A stretch of 40,187 nucleotides of DNA from Roseiflexus sp. (GTDB taxonomy: Bacteria; Chloroflexota; Chloroflexia; Chloroflexales; Roseiflexaceae). Of the stretch, positions 15,943 to 25,351 are shown piece by piece; within the stretch, counting starts at the first letter, position 1, and each line of letters starts with the position of its first letter. Position numbers and translations under genes: made by a program. The stretch spans positions 1-40,187 of the forward strand of contig JANXAL010000021.1 of the NCBI GenBank assembly GCA_025062325.1. The letters run 5' to 3'. Below the pieces are notes generated by a model. That model was not told the DNA's origin and ran no database searches. It was given only the letters and a program-made list of their open reading frames with translations.

Positions 15943-16644
15943 TTATAATGGTGCCTGCCCGGTGAGCCGCGCAACGAAAGCGGCGTGGTCGGCGGTTGCC
16001 AGCCCTTGCTGGACCACCGCCAGCATCCGCGCCAAGTCATTCGCCCAGAATGCCTCGACTGCCAGCCACAGGCCGGGGAAGACCTCGCTGCGCAAAATGC
16101 CGTCGGTCACCGGCAACGCCACATACCCTGCGTCGCGCAACACAAACCAGTCGATCCGCCGCTCGTACATCTGCACGACCAAGTACTCACGCACACCATT
16201 GCGCATATAGGCGCGTTTCTTGTCGTGCAGGTCGTAGGCTGCGCTGCTGGCCGCAATTTCGACCACCAGTTCCGGCGCGCCTTCGAGGTAATCGTCCTCT
16301 CCAACGCGCGACTTGCCGCCTTCCAGTCGCAGCAGTGCGTCGGGCTGCACCTCGTTCTCCAGGTCGAGCCGCACGGTGGCGCTGTCGGCGAGTTCGACCC
16401 CCGGCGTTGCAGCCGCGTATGCGCCCAACCAGGCGATGATCATCGCGTGCGGGTGACCGTGCTGACGGTAGCGGATGGGGGATGTCACGTAGACCACTCC
16501 TTCGACCAGTTCAGCGCGCAGCGTGTCGGGCGCGGCGTGGTAGCGCCGCTCGAACTCCGCACGCGAGAGCCGATCGCCCGACATCAGCGGCGGAACCGAG
16601 TGGGTCGCTTCGGTTGGCGTTCTGACCGTGGATGATGTTGTCAT
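15943..16644 (-). CDS. Uma2 family (DUF820) putative PD-(D/E)XK nuclease
   Basis: 233 residues from the ATG at 16644. The nuclease-like core has E47 (LVEGVV), Asp102 (VQPD), Glu129 (LVVEIAASS) and Lys142/143 (DKKRAY). Then comes REYLVVQMYERRIDWF, all in the Uma2 order. Upstream ATG 16671 is in frame, but a TACAAT -10 at 16673-16678 would put the +1 downstream of it, so 16644 is preferred. Uma2 genes are abundant in cyanobacteria and Chloroflexota. Their biological role is unproven; restriction-like or mobile functions are suggested only by fold. It stands alone here. Confidence 0.88.
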   Translation of the reverse strand: MTTSSTVRTPTEATHSVPPLMSGDRLSRAEFERRYHAAPDTLRAELVEGVVYVTSPIRYRQHGHPHAMIIAWLGAYAAATPGVELADSATVRLDLENEVQPDALLRLEGGKSRVGEDDYLEGAPELVVEIAASSAAYDLHDKKRAYMRNGVREYLVVQMYERRIDWFVLRDAGYVALPVTDGILRSEVFPGLWLAVEAFWANDLARMLAVVQQGLATADHAAFVARLTGQAPL

Positions 16645-16672
16645 AGGTCTGCCCGCACTATGGTTCGCCATA

Positions 16673-16681
16673 ATTGTAGCA
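16673..16681 (-). promoter_or_regulatory. Extended -10 promoter of the Uma2 gene
   Basis: On the minus strand TGCTACAAT gives TACAAT at 16673-16678 with a TGn extension. It lies 28 nt upstream of the ATG at 16644. It resembles the TGCTATAAT motif of the CpXC and lon promoters. Confidence 0.5.
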
Positions 16682-16746
16682 TATAGTTTCAATTGTCGAT
16701 CAAAAAACTCAACCCGTATCTTGTCGGCCCGAAGCGCAAGCTGCGC

Positions 16747-17577
16747 CTAACGTCCCGGAAAGAATGGGAAGAGGCGATGCAGATTCTCCGGCGTGAGGCG
16801 CGCGCCGTACTCGCACTCCTCGAATGCCTCGGCGTAAACGATGCTGCGCCCGCGTTCAGCGCCGTACAGTTTGATGAGCACATCACGGAACCGATCAGCA
16901 TCCCGCCGCATCCGTCCATCGAGGCGGCGTCGCAGCCAGGCGAGGCGTTCGGCATCCTCTGTCGGAACCTCGTGCAGGACGCCCTGATTATACGGCAGCC
17001 ATTCATACATTTGCGATGTATGGGCGTGCAGCATCGCAAATTTCAGGTCGATCACTTCGTCGATAGCGACGACCACATCGGCGGTGAACGGGTAAGGTTT
17101 TTGGAACGTATCGCTGACGTACACAATCACCGGCATCATATCAAGGTGCGGCGTATCGGCGCATACATTTGGAACGGTCACCATATATGAGGCATCCTGG
17201 ATCAACTGCGCGGTGGAACGATGATCAGGATGATAGTCATAAGGACGGGGCGACATAATCAGATCGGGCTTGAACTGCCGGATAAGGCGAATAATCTGAC
17301 GACGATTCTCTAGTGTGGGCATCAGTTCGCCATCGTGGTTATCGAGCGTGATATATCGCGCGCCGATGACCCGTCCCGCTGCCTCTGCCTCGGCGCGGCG
17401 GCGGCGCGCCAGGTAGGCGCCAGCTTCAGTCTGATGCCCGGCATCGCCATTCGTTACCGAGACACAGAGCACCTCGTGGCCCTGGCGTGCATAGAGGGCT
17501 GCTGTTCCTCCGGCAGTGAAATCGACGTCATCGGGATGAGCGCCAAACATGAGCACGCGCAATCGCCCGTCGGTCAT
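16747..17577 (-). CDS. PIG-L / LmbE family N-acetyl-sugar deacetylase
   Basis: 276 residues. Zinc-binding AHPDD (13-17) and HPDH (116-119) are intact, with Asp16 as the likely base. The domain covers nearly the whole protein. Members remove acetyl groups from N-acetylglucosaminyl substrates such as mycothiol, bacillithiol or glycolipid intermediates, and the true substrate here cannot be read from the sequence. GAGGAG lies 7 nt before the ATG at 17577, and this site overlaps the upstream metalloprotease stop, so the two are translationally coupled. An ATG at 17592 is in frame but lacks a ribosome site. No signal peptide is seen, so it should be cytoplasmic. Confidence 0.9.
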   Translation of the reverse strand: MTDGRLRVLMFGAHPDDVDFTAGGTAALYARQGHEVLCVSVTNGDAGHQTEAGAYLARRRRAEAEAAGRVIGARYITLDNHDGELMPTLENRRQIIRLIRQFKPDLIMSPRPYDYHPDHRSTAQLIQDASYMVTVPNVCADTPHLDMMPVIVYVSDTFQKPYPFTADVVVAIDEVIDLKFAMLHAHTSQMYEWLPYNQGVLHEVPTEDAERLAWLRRRLDGRMRRDADRFRDVLIKLYGAERGRSIVYAEAFEECEYGARLTPENLHRLFPFFPGR

Positions 17578-17588
17578 GGGCAGGCTCC

Positions 17589-19580
17589 TCATGGTTGGTG
17601 TAGATCGATACGGTACAATGCCGGTTCTGTTGTGAAATGGGTGGCGCCGCTGACCAGCAGAATGGCGCGTTGTCCTGCGGCTAGGCGCATGCTGGCGCGT
17701 CCCTGAGGGTCAATCTCCGGCGCAATGATCCGCGTCTTGTTGCTCTCGAACAGCAACACTCGCAGGATCCAGCGTTGCGGAAGAATGCCAGACGTGCGCA
17801 CGAACCCTGCCGCTTCCCATTCCCCTGTGTCGGTTTCAGCGCCGTCGGCGACACTGATCTCCGCAATTCGAATATCGTCAATCAACAGGCCAGGACCATT
17901 AATTGCGGCATCGGAAATGACCCAGAAGCGCAGCAGAACCTCCCGACCAGCAAACGGCGTCAGGTCGATGCGTTCGTCAACCCAGCGTCCGCGCGCATTG
18001 CCGAGCGCAGCATCCGGCGCTCCGCTAATGCCGGTGAGTCCGTGCCCCAGATTATGCCCCTGTGGATCGTCGGTGCGCGTGGTGATGCCGGGGAGCGTCC
18101 GCCAGCTTCTGCCGCCGTCGGTGGAGACGGTCACGAATGCGTAATCGTAGTCGCGTTCCAGCTCATGCCAGAGGCGGAATGTCAACGTTGCGCGCCTCAC
18201 GTTGCGTAGGTCAAGGCGCCGCGTCAGCGTTGAGACGCTTTCATCGCCGCGATTGCTCCACCAGGCGAAGCGTCCTTCAATCGGCAGCGTCCCAACCAGT
18301 TGCACAGTATCCGCGCCGTCGAAATCGATAGTCAACGGACCCTCGAGCGGACCCAGGTAGTCCACGCCGAACTGACGCACAGCGCCAGAGGTTGTTCCTG
18401 GATCGAGCTGCGCTGTCGCAGCGCGTGCTGGAAGACCGCGATACGCATAGCGTCCATCGCCTATGGTTGGATCATTCAGAGCATTTGCTACCGCCCAATC
18501 TGCGAACAGATCCTCGAAACGGACGACATCTGCGCGACGGCGAGCGGCGAGATCCGCTAGAACCTGCAGATTATTGCCTGCATCGGCGTCGATCCAGTCG
18601 GCAGGACGGCTCTCACCGGCGTACTGCTCGTACAGATAGCGCATGAAGAGTTGCGCTGCGCCGTAGTGGCGCGTCACGCCGTTTCCCGGCGACCATGTTG
18701 TCAGTTGTGTGTCGGGATTGCGCAGGTACGCCAGCGCTGCGCCATTGTCTCCCAATCCATTCAGGTCTTCGGCAAGCGTCGCAAGACCTTCGTTGAACCA
18801 CGTCGGACTGCGCGGCTGGCGGTGCCAGTGGATCATATGCTGGAACTCATGCGCTAGCGTCGCATTGTAGGCATCGCTGCCAGGAGGGAAGTCGACCGCA
18901 TCGATGACAAACATCTCACGTTCGTTGCTAAAGCGATTGACCGCCCGCGTCACACCGTCGGCGGAGGAAAAATACCCGCCAGCTCCGCGAATGCGGGTAT
19001 TGAGAATCGTCAAACGCACATCGCCATCGACGCCGGGGATGCGCTCCTCACCGAACAGGAAGCGGTTGCGCGGATAGATCCGCTCCTCGAAAACCTTTGC
19101 TGACCGCTCAATTAGGGGTTGTGGAATATCGAGAGATGTATCGACGTACATCAGCGCCACCGGACCAGCGTAGCGCAGGTGCGCCGTCACTGTGTAATTC
19201 AGGTGGTTTGAAACATCAGCTACCCAGAAGGTTTCGATTTCACCAGGCTGAACCTCAAGCGGCGTCGTTCGTGCAACGTCGGGGATGTCGCCACCGCTGA
19301 ACGCTGCGCTGATTGCGCGTTGGTCACGAGGTGCAGGGACGGCAGCAGCAATTGTCGCCAACTCGTCGGCAGGCGCAGCGGCTGGCGCTGTCGGATGGAC
19401 AGGAGCGATAGGCGCAGGCGACGGGGTGATGGATGGCGCAGCGGTTGGCAGTGTGATCAGTGGAGTTGGGGAGGAGGTCGATAGTGGCGCCACAGTCGTG
19501 CATGTGGACGGAAACGCGACAGCGAGCAGTACAAGAGCGCTATACAAACATGGCAACGGTCGAATACGAAAGGGGGTCAT
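17589..19580 (-). CDS. Secreted zinc metalloprotease-like protein (HExxH)
   Basis: 663 residues from the ATG at 19580. The signal sequence (about 8-24, with Cys27 as a possible lipid site) leads into a Thr/Ser/Pro/Ala linker (about 34-75). The catalytic region has HEFQHMIHW (244-252) and FNEG (262-265), a zinc site with a downstream Glu. The C-terminal 280 or so residues are beta-rich, including WWSNRGDESVSTLTR and a jelly-roll-like RLWHELERDYDYAFVTVS block. This resembles the immune-inhibitor-A/M6-like and other Chloroflexota secreted proteases. GAGG precedes the ATG by 7 nt. The ORF is open to 19910, but that part is repeat DNA. The PIG-L gene follows 11 nt downstream. Confidence 0.85.
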   Translation of the reverse strand: MTPFRIRPLPCLYSALVLLAVAFPSTCTTVAPLSTSSPTPLITLPTAAPSITPSPAPIAPVHPTAPAAAPADELATIAAAVPAPRDQRAISAAFSGGDIPDVARTTPLEVQPGEIETFWVADVSNHLNYTVTAHLRYAGPVALMYVDTSLDIPQPLIERSAKVFEERIYPRNRFLFGEERIPGVDGDVRLTILNTRIRGAGGYFSSADGVTRAVNRFSNEREMFVIDAVDFPPGSDAYNATLAHEFQHMIHWHRQPRSPTWFNEGLATLAEDLNGLGDNGAALAYLRNPDTQLTTWSPGNGVTRHYGAAQLFMRYLYEQYAGESRPADWIDADAGNNLQVLADLAARRRADVVRFEDLFADWAVANALNDPTIGDGRYAYRGLPARAATAQLDPGTTSGAVRQFGVDYLGPLEGPLTIDFDGADTVQLVGTLPIEGRFAWWSNRGDESVSTLTRRLDLRNVRRATLTFRLWHELERDYDYAFVTVSTDGGRSWRTLPGITTRTDDPQGHNLGHGLTGISGAPDAALGNARGRWVDERIDLTPFAGREVLLRFWVISDAAINGPGLLIDDIRIAEISVADGAETDTGEWEAAGFVRTSGILPQRWILRVLLFESNKTRIIAPEIDPQGRASMRLAAGQRAILLVSGATHFTTEPALYRIDLHQP

Positions 19581-19620
19581 CGCACAGCCTCTTGCAACAG
19601 GCCACCATCGCTTCCCGGAC

Positions 19621-19626
19621 ATTATA
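19621..19626 (-). promoter_or_regulatory. TATAAT -10 of the metalloprotease/PIG-L operon
   Basis: A perfect TATAAT on the minus strand lies 41 nt upstream of the ATG at 19580. The -35 at 17 bp reads CTTTAT and is weak. The position also argues against the longer ORF start in the repeat block. Confidence 0.5.
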
Positions 19627-19818
19627 CCGTCTCTGTCGGGCGCATAAAGCGGCAACGTCTGTGAGATGTCCGAAAACCGCCCGCTGCCGTCATTGACATA
19701 GCGCGCCAGCGCCGAAGATACAGTACTGCTCCTTGTATCGCTCGTTGTGGACATCGGGACGCCCACACTCTGCGGGGGCAGGTTTTCCGGTGCGCTTCTG
19801 CGCTGTATCATCCCTATT

Positions 19819-20440
19819 GGGCATCGGGACGCCTTAACTCCCCCTTCTCCCCTCAACCCCCCGTGTGCGAGGGGCGAGGGATCAATCAAATGAGAGGGGG
19901 AGGAGAACAATACTCAACCCCCCGTGTGCGGGGGCGAGGGGGCTCGCAAGTGTAGATTTTTTTGGCAAGCCCTTATGCTGCATCGCCTGTTTTGGGCATT
20001 AGGATGCGCACACTCCCCCTTCTCCCCTCGTGGGAGAAGGGGGCTGCTCCCAAGTGGAGATTTTTTCGCAAGCCTCCTGGTTGCATTGCTGATTTCGGGC
20101 ATCGGAATGCCTCAACTCCCCCTTCTCCCCTTGTGGGAGAAGGGGGCAAGGGGGGATGAGGGGAAAAAGGGCGTCTGGACGCAGCAAACATCTATCGCGC
20201 TCCAAAAACTCTACACTTGTGAGGAAGGGGGCTGGAGGATGAGGGGAAGACAGGCGTCGGGACGCCGAGAACGCCCCTCGCACCTGAACAACGTTACCCG
20301 TGAGAACAGGGGCGCCCTTACCACCAACGTCCCCCAGACGTAGGGACAGGCCCCTGTGCCTGTCCCCTCACAAGCGGAGATTTTTCGGCAAGCCCTTACT
20401 TCGCATCGCCCGTTTCAGGCAGCAGGACGCCCTAACTCCC
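19819..20440. repeat. Dispersed repeat family, about four copies in forward orientation, with perfect 12-bp hairpins
   Basis: Units begin with GGGCATnnG at 19819, 19994 and 20097, with a more degenerate start near 20418. The last full period is 103 bp. Each contains a CCCCCTTCTCCC/GGGAGAAGGGGG hairpin with a 5-nt loop, perfect at 20015-20043 and 20118-20146. A GAGATTTTTT.GCAAGCC element follows, then a GCAT.GC element. The same parts, reverse-complemented, make up 1-290 and 39985-40137. No protein-coding signal is present. Confidence 0.75.
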
Positions 20441-20487
20441 CCTGCTCCTCGCGTGGGAGAAAGGAGCGGGGGGATGAAGGGAACAAA

Positions 20488-20850
20488 GGCGTCAAGATAT
20501 GGCAAACCCGCTTCGCACTCTAAAAAACCTATCCTTGAGAGGTAGGGGACGAGAGGGAAACGGGAGTTGGGACGCGGAAAACAAGCTTCGCATCTCAAAA
20601 CTCTCCTTTTGAGGATGGGGCGGGGGTGAGGGCGAAACGGGCGTCAGGACGCAGGAAATTACTTTGCACCCCGAAAACTCTCCACTCGCAAGGAAGTGGA
20701 CTGGGGGATGAAAGCAAAAAGGCGTGGGAACATTCCAAAACTCTCACGCGCCCCACCAACTCGACACTTGTGAGGTAGGGCGGCGGGGATGAGGGGAGAG
20801 AGGGGTTGAAAGCAGAACATACACTTCGCGCCTGAAAACGCTACACGGCT
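20488..20850. repeat. Degenerate tandem repeats, period 74-83 bp
   Basis: Units beginning near 20488, 20562, 20639, 20719 and 20802 share GGCGTnnGGACGC, then a TTCGCnnCTnAAAACTCT element, then CTTGTGAGG and a G-rich GGGGATGAGGG tail. Earlier partial units begin near 20169 and 20252. Spacings are 74, 77, 80 and 83 bp. Both the units and their intervals have diverged, so this is a decaying tandem array rather than a CRISPR. 20850-21006 holds nothing I can identify. Confidence 0.65.
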
Positions 20851-21006
20851 AAGAGTAAGGAGAATAGGTAGGGCGTGGCGCACCGCACATAGCGTATTGC
20901 GCCATTGCAACACGCCTATGCAACGAGTGCGCCACGCTTCTGCTTATCACCCGTGTGCAAAGACGCGGGTCGAGATGCGGTCTGACGCCAGTGATAAGGT
21001 TATCGG

Positions 21007-21264
21007 TTAGACCAGCAATCCAAGCGCGAGCAGAAAGAGCATTACGGTAATCTGCGTGCAGCGCAACCCATCAACTTGAACAGCGCGCCAGAACTCTTCA
21101 CGTCCCAGCCACCACCAGACGCGCGACAAACTCTGGCGCAACTTGCGCCCGCGGAGCGATACTGGAGCTTCAATACGCGCAAGACGCAGCAGGCGGCGCG
21201 TGTGAATGGCAATCATTGCACCCCAGAGACACACAACGACGATCTGAACAATCAGCTCCACCAT
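21007..21264 (-). CDS. Small two-helix membrane protein, unknown function
   Basis: 85 residues. Hydrophobic helices are at about 3-20 (LIVQIVVVCLWGAMIAI) and 68-85 (ITVMLFLLALGLLV), joined by a basic, Trp-rich loop (RRLLRLARIEA, SRVWWWLGREEFWRAVQ). GGAGG lies 6 nt before the ATG, a strong start signal. Positive residues lie between the helices, so both termini are probably outside. I do not recognise the family. It stands alone between the repeat block and lon. Confidence 0.7.
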   Translation of the reverse strand: MVELIVQIVVVCLWGAMIAIHTRRLLRLARIEAPVSLRGRKLRQSLSRVWWWLGREEFWRAVQVDGLRCTQITVMLFLLALGLLV

Positions 21265-21701
21265 GATGTTCCTCCGGATGTATAGTTACGCTGCTGACTG
21301 AAATGGATCTCCTGCGTTGTTCAATGTGGCGATGCCTGCACGTGCAGCCAGTTACTCACAGGCGCGAGGTGCGAGGTGGCGTCTATCTCGGTGGCATGGC
21401 TGATACAACCCCGAACACTGCAGATTCTTTGTGAAGCCAGGGGCGCCTGCGCTGCTGCAGTGTGTATTATACCGACTCGTTCGCTTCATGTGAAGACCTT
21501 TTGTCGATGTTCTTTGCACCAAATGTAGAGCAGCGTTCCTTTCTTCTGCGAGACGTCGCAACTCGCCATCATTCCCAAGTATACCAGCCGCCGCTCGCCA
21601 GCATGATTTCGGTTTTGTGACGGAATATGTACAATTTCGTCGCGTCGCCAGGTCATCGCGCATCTGTTCCGCTGACGGCGCGCATTAGCCTTTCTGCACC
21701 A
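21265..21701. other. Gap before lon with no recognised gene
   Basis: This stretch has several open minus-strand frames, none with domain content or a ribosome site. A GTGTATTATACCG sequence near 21463-21475 could be a stray -10. I see nothing else in it. Confidence 0.4.
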
Positions 21702-21710
21702 TGCTATAAT
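21702..21710 (+). promoter_or_regulatory. Extended -10 promoter of lon
   Basis: TGCTATAAT with TATAAT at 21705-21710, in the context ACCATGCTATAATCC. The ATG at 21756 is 46 nt downstream. No convincing -35 and no HrcA/CIRCE-type inverted repeat is visible. Confidence 0.6.
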
Positions 21711-21755
21711 CCAGTGCATACCATTGGCGAATGGTCCGCTGCTGATGAGGATGCT

Positions 21756-24269
21756 ATGCCCGAAGAATCTCCGATCCTCTTCGATTTCCCGATGAATCCA
21801 GAGTCCGCACTCATCGATGGTCAGGGACAGGAGCGTATATTGCCCGTTGTGCCCTTGATCAACACCGTACTATTTCCGCATATGCTAACGCCGCTCTTTG
21901 TCGGGCGCGAGCGTTCGGTAGCGGCCATTGAAGAAGCAATGAGCGGTGATCGTACGATTCTGGCGGTGGCGCAGCGTGAACCAGACGTTGAGGACGTTGG
22001 TCCCGCCGATCTGTACACTATTGGCGTCGAGGCGGTGATCCAGCGCATCCTCAAGATGCCCGACGGTTCAATCTCGATCGTGGTCCAGGGGCAGCGGCGG
22101 ATGCGTGTTGTCGCATACGTGGAGGGTCGTCAGGCGCTGCATGCCCATAGCGTCGCCATTTACGAAAACGTCGAAAAGACGATCGCGGTCGAAGCCATGA
22201 TGCGCGCAGTGCTCTCATTGTTCGAGAAGGTCGTCAAACTGTCGCGCACGCTGCCCGACGACGCCTACATTATGGCGATGAATGTCAGCGAGCCAGGATG
22301 GCTGGCGGATCTCATCGTTTCGACACTGCCGCTCGATGTCCCGCGTCGCCAGGAGATTCTCGAAACGCTCGACGTTGAGGAGCGGCTGCGGCGCCTGTCG
22401 ATCATGCTCTCACAGGAGCTTGATGTCCTCGAACTTGAGAGTCGCATTCACACCCAGGTTCAGAAGGAGGTTGACCGGTCGCAGCGCGAGTTCTTTCTGC
22501 GTGAACAGATGAAAGCCATCCAACGCGAACTGGGTCAGACCGACCCGACTCAGCGTGAGCTGGACGAGCTGCGCGAGAGGATTCTGGCGGCGGCGATGCC
22601 CGAACGTGCACAGGCGAAGGCGCTCGAAGAACTGGAGCGCATGGAAATGATGCCGCCGGCCTCACCTGAGTACAGCGTAGTGCGCACCTACCTCGACTGG
22701 CTCATCCATCTGCCCTGGAGTCGACAGACCGAGGATAACACAGACCTGATGCGCGCGGCTGCTACGCTTGAACGCAACCATTATGGGCTGCCGCGCGTCA
22801 AAGAGCGCATCCTGGAGTTTATGGCAGCGCGCATGCTGGCAGGTCCGCGTCTCAAGTCGCCGATTCTGTGTTTTGTCGGACCTCCAGGGGTAGGAAAGAC
22901 ATCGCTCGGTCGCTCCATTGCCGAAGCGCTAGGGCGGCGTTTTGTGCGCATTTCGCTGGGAGGCGTCCATGATGAGGCGGAGATCCGCGGACATCGCCGC
23001 ACCTACATCGGCGCGCTGCCAGGGCGAATTATCAAGGCAATGAAGGATGCCGGAACCATCAACCCGGTCTTTATGCTTGATGAGATTGACAAACTGGGCA
23101 GCGATTTTCGCGGCGACCCGGCGTCGGCGCTGCTCGAAGTTCTTGACCCGGAGCAAAACGTCGCGTTTACCGACCATTATCTCGACCTGCCATACGATCT
23201 GTCGCGCGTGTTATTCATCACTACTGCCAACCTGCTCGATCCGATTCCACCGGCGCTGCGCGACCGCATGGAAGTCATCCATCTGCCAGGATACACTGAG
23301 GAAGAGAAGCTGGAAATTGCGCGGCGCTTCCTGGTGCCGCGACAGTTAGAGGCGAATGGTCTAGCCAACCCGGAGTATGTTGCGCAGAGCGTTGAGGCGT
23401 GGACGAAGAATCCGAAAGCTGCGGCGAAAGTGTCAGGCGCTGTGCTGCGCTTTAGCGAGAGCGCCCTGCGTCAGATCATCCGAGGGTATACCTATGAAGC
23501 CGGAGTGCGTAACCTCGAACGCGAAATTGGCGCGATCTGCCGCAAGGTGGCGCGACGTCTGGCAGAAGGGCGCAGTTATGCGCACGTTATTCAGGCATCT
23601 GCGCTCACCCGCTACCTGGGCCCGCCGCGCTACCTCTACGGTCTTGCCGAGCAGCGGGACGAGGTCGGGGTGGCGACCGGCATGAGCTGGACCGCCAACG
23701 GTGGCGATGTCATGGCGGTCGAAGTGTCACTGATGAAAGGGCGCGGCGTGCTGTCGCTGACCGGGCAACTTGGCGAGGTGATGCGCGAATCGGCGCAGGC
23801 GGCGCTCTCGTTTGCGCGCGCTCATGCTGAGGCGTTTGGCATCGAGCCCGGCAGCTTCGAAACGACCGATATTCACATCCACGTGCCGGTCGGTGCTGTT
23901 CCCAAGGACGGTCCGTCCGCCGGGATCACGATGGCAACGGCGCTGATCTCGGCGTTCACTGGGCGACCCGTGCGTCGCGATGTGGCGATGACCGGGGAGA
24001 TTACGCTGCGCGGACGGGTGTTGCCCGTCGGCGGGATCAAAGAAAAAGTGCTCGGTGCGCATCGCGCTGGCATTCATACGATTATTCTGCCGCGGCGCAA
24101 TGCCGTAGACCTTGAGGAAGTTCCAGCGCATGTGAAGCGTCGGCTGAACTTCGTCTATGTCGATCACATGATGGACGTCATCGCCTGCGCTCTGCGTGAA
24201 CGCAGTAGCGATCAGCGTATCTCCGCCTCATCTGCCGAAGAAGCGCTGGTTAACGGGTCGCAACTCTGA
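21756..24269 (+). CDS. lon: ATP-dependent Lon protease
   Basis: 837 residues, the bacterial LonA size. The N-terminal substrate-binding domain starts at [16 protein letters not shown] coiled-coil region (about 230-290) precedes the AAA+ module, with Walker A GPPGVGKT (375-382) and Walker B FMLDEID (about 439-445). The protease domain has the catalytic dyad Ser721 (PKDGPSAG) and Lys764 ([14 protein letters not shown]), 43 residues apart as in E. coli. GAGG lies 5 nt before the ATG at 21756. The frame stays open upstream to 21627, but the promoter lies inside that part. Lon degrades misfolded and regulatory proteins in the cytoplasm. Its stop overlaps the ATG of the next gene. Confidence 0.96.
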   Translation: MPEESPILFDFPMNPESALIDGQGQERILPVVPLINTVLFPHMLTPLFVGRERSVAAIEEAMSGDRTILAVAQREPDVEDVGPADLYTIGVEAVIQRILKMPDGSISIVVQGQRRMRVVAYVEGRQALHAHSVAIYENVEKTIAVEAMMRAVLSLFEKVVKLSRTLPDDAYIMAMNVSEPGWLADLIVSTLPLDVPRRQEILETLDVEERLRRLSIMLSQELDVLELESRIHTQVQKEVDRSQREFFLREQMKAIQRELGQTDPTQRELDELRERILAAAMPERAQAKALEELERMEMMPPASPEYSVVRTYLDWLIHLPWSRQTEDNTDLMRAAATLERNHYGLPRVKERILEFMAARMLAGPRLKSPILCFVGPPGVGKTSLGRSIAEALGRRFVRISLGGVHDEAEIRGHRRTYIGALPGRIIKAMKDAGTINPVFMLDEIDKLGSDFRGDPASALLEVLDPEQNVAFTDHYLDLPYDLSRVLFITTANLLDPIPPALRDRMEVIHLPGYTEEEKLEIARRFLVPRQLEANGLANPEYVAQSVEAWTKNPKAAAKVSGAVLRFSESALRQIIRGYTYEAGVRNLEREIGAICRKVARRLAEGRSYAHVIQASALTRYLGPPRYLYGLAEQRDEVGVATGMSWTANGGDVMAVEVSLMKGRGVLSLTGQLGEVMRESAQAALSFARAHAEAFGIEPGSFETTDIHIHVPVGAVPKDGPSAGITMATALISAFTGRPVRRDVAMTGEITLRGRVLPVGGIKEKVLGAHRAGIHTIILPRRNAVDLEEVPAHVKRRLNFVYVDHMMDVIACALRERSSDQRISASSAEEALVNGSQL

Positions 24270-25327
24270 TGGTTATGGTTACGATACACGATTCGCCCCT
24301 TGCCGGCGTAACGGTACTTGACCTCTCACGATTGATCCCCGGGCCGTACGCGACCCTTCTTCTGGCGCATCTCGGCGCGCAGGTTATCAAGGTCGAGCCG
24401 CCAGGTGTGGGCGATTACCTGCGTCTGTTGCCGCCCGCTGGTCCTGACGGCATGAACCCGATTTTTACAACACTGAATCGGGGTAAACGGAGCATCGTCG
24501 TCGATCTGAACGATGCCGAAGGTCGGCGCGTGCTGCGTGAACTGGCGCGACGCGCCGATGTGTTGGTTGAAAGTTTTCGTCCTGGCGTGCTGGACCGCTT
24601 CGGCGTCGGGCTGGAGACGCTGCGGCGCGACAATCCACGCCTGATCACTTGTTCGCTGGCGGGGTATGCTGCCGATGGTCCGCTGGCAAGCGCGCCAGGG
24701 CACGATCTGACCTATCAGGCAGTAGCTGGCGCGCTTTGTCTGACCGATGCGCCGCCTGCGCCGCCTGTTCTTCCACTGGCCGATCTGGCAGGCGGATTGT
24801 TCGCTGCGCTGGGCGTTGTCGCAGCGCTGGCGGCGCGCAACGTGAGCGGCGAAGGACGGCATGTGTCGGTCACGCTCGAAGAGAGCATCGGCGCGCTGCT
24901 TATTCTAGAACGTGCTGAAATGGACATGCCGTTCCGGTTTGGTGATGTACTGCGCGGCGGTCGCGCCGGGTATCGTCTGTATCAGTGCAGCGACGGGCGC
25001 TATTTAGCGCTGGCAGCGCTCGAAGAAAAGTTCTGGAACGCCTTCTGCGACGCCGTTGGTCGTGATGCGTGGCGCACCCGCTTTGCCGATATCGATCAGA
25101 CGCCGCTAGCTGCGGAGGTTGCTGCGCTGTTAGCGGAACGTCCGGCGCATGAGTGGGAGGCGTTACTGCGCGCTGCCGACGTACCGTGCGCTGTCGCGGC
25201 GACACCGGCGGAGGCGCGAGCATACGCGCCGCTGCCGTTCGCTATCGGAAGGGTTCTGCCTGAAGCGCCAGCGCCGCGGCATGGCGAACATACGGCAGCC
25301 GTGCTGCGCGAATGGGGGATCATCTAG
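24269..25327 (+). CDS. CaiB/BaiF family (type III) CoA-transferase
   Basis: 352 residues. The N-terminal block ends in VLDLSRLIPGPYAT, followed by LGAQVIKVEPPGVGD and a ADVLVESFRPGVLDRFG block. The GHD motif at 144-146 supplies the catalytic Asp, and His145 fits alpha-methylacyl-CoA racemase-like members. Then come DLAGGLFAALGVVAAL and a C-terminal VPCAVAATPAEARA. It is somewhat shorter than the usual 380-430 residues. Members move CoA between carboxylic acids or epimerise 2-methylacyl-CoA, and the substrate here is unknown. The ATG overlaps the lon TGA by one base (TGATG), implying coupled translation. Related enzymes serve the 3-hydroxypropionate bicycle of Chloroflexales, but nothing here ties this gene to it. 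Confidence 0.9.
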   Translation: MVMVTIHDSPLAGVTVLDLSRLIPGPYATLLLAHLGAQVIKVEPPGVGDYLRLLPPAGPDGMNPIFTTLNRGKRSIVVDLNDAEGRRVLRELARRADVLVESFRPGVLDRFGVGLETLRRDNPRLITCSLAGYAADGPLASAPGHDLTYQAVAGALCLTDAPPAPPVLPLADLAGGLFAALGVVAALAARNVSGEGRHVSVTLEESIGALLILERAEMDMPFRFGDVLRGGRAGYRLYQCSDGRYLALAALEEKFWNAFCDAVGRDAWRTRFADIDQTPLAAEVAALLAERPAHEWEALLRAADVPCAVAATPAEARAYAPLPFAIGRVLPEAPAPRHGEHTAAVLREWGII

Positions 25328-25351
25328 CCTTCTGCGACTCAGGAGATGCAT

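Noticed and set aside
19581-19910. N-terminal extension of the metalloprotease ORF
   Set aside because: The extension is repeat DNA with a TATAAT inside it; the ATG at 19580 has a ribosome site and a signal peptide.
20488-20850. CRISPR-like spacing of repeats
   Set aside because: Units are 74-83 bp, degenerate throughout and have no conserved short repeat with unrelated spacers.
21627-21755. Longer Lon N-terminus from 21627
   Set aside because: The lon promoter (TATAAT at 21705-21710) lies inside this part, and GAGG marks the ATG at 21756.
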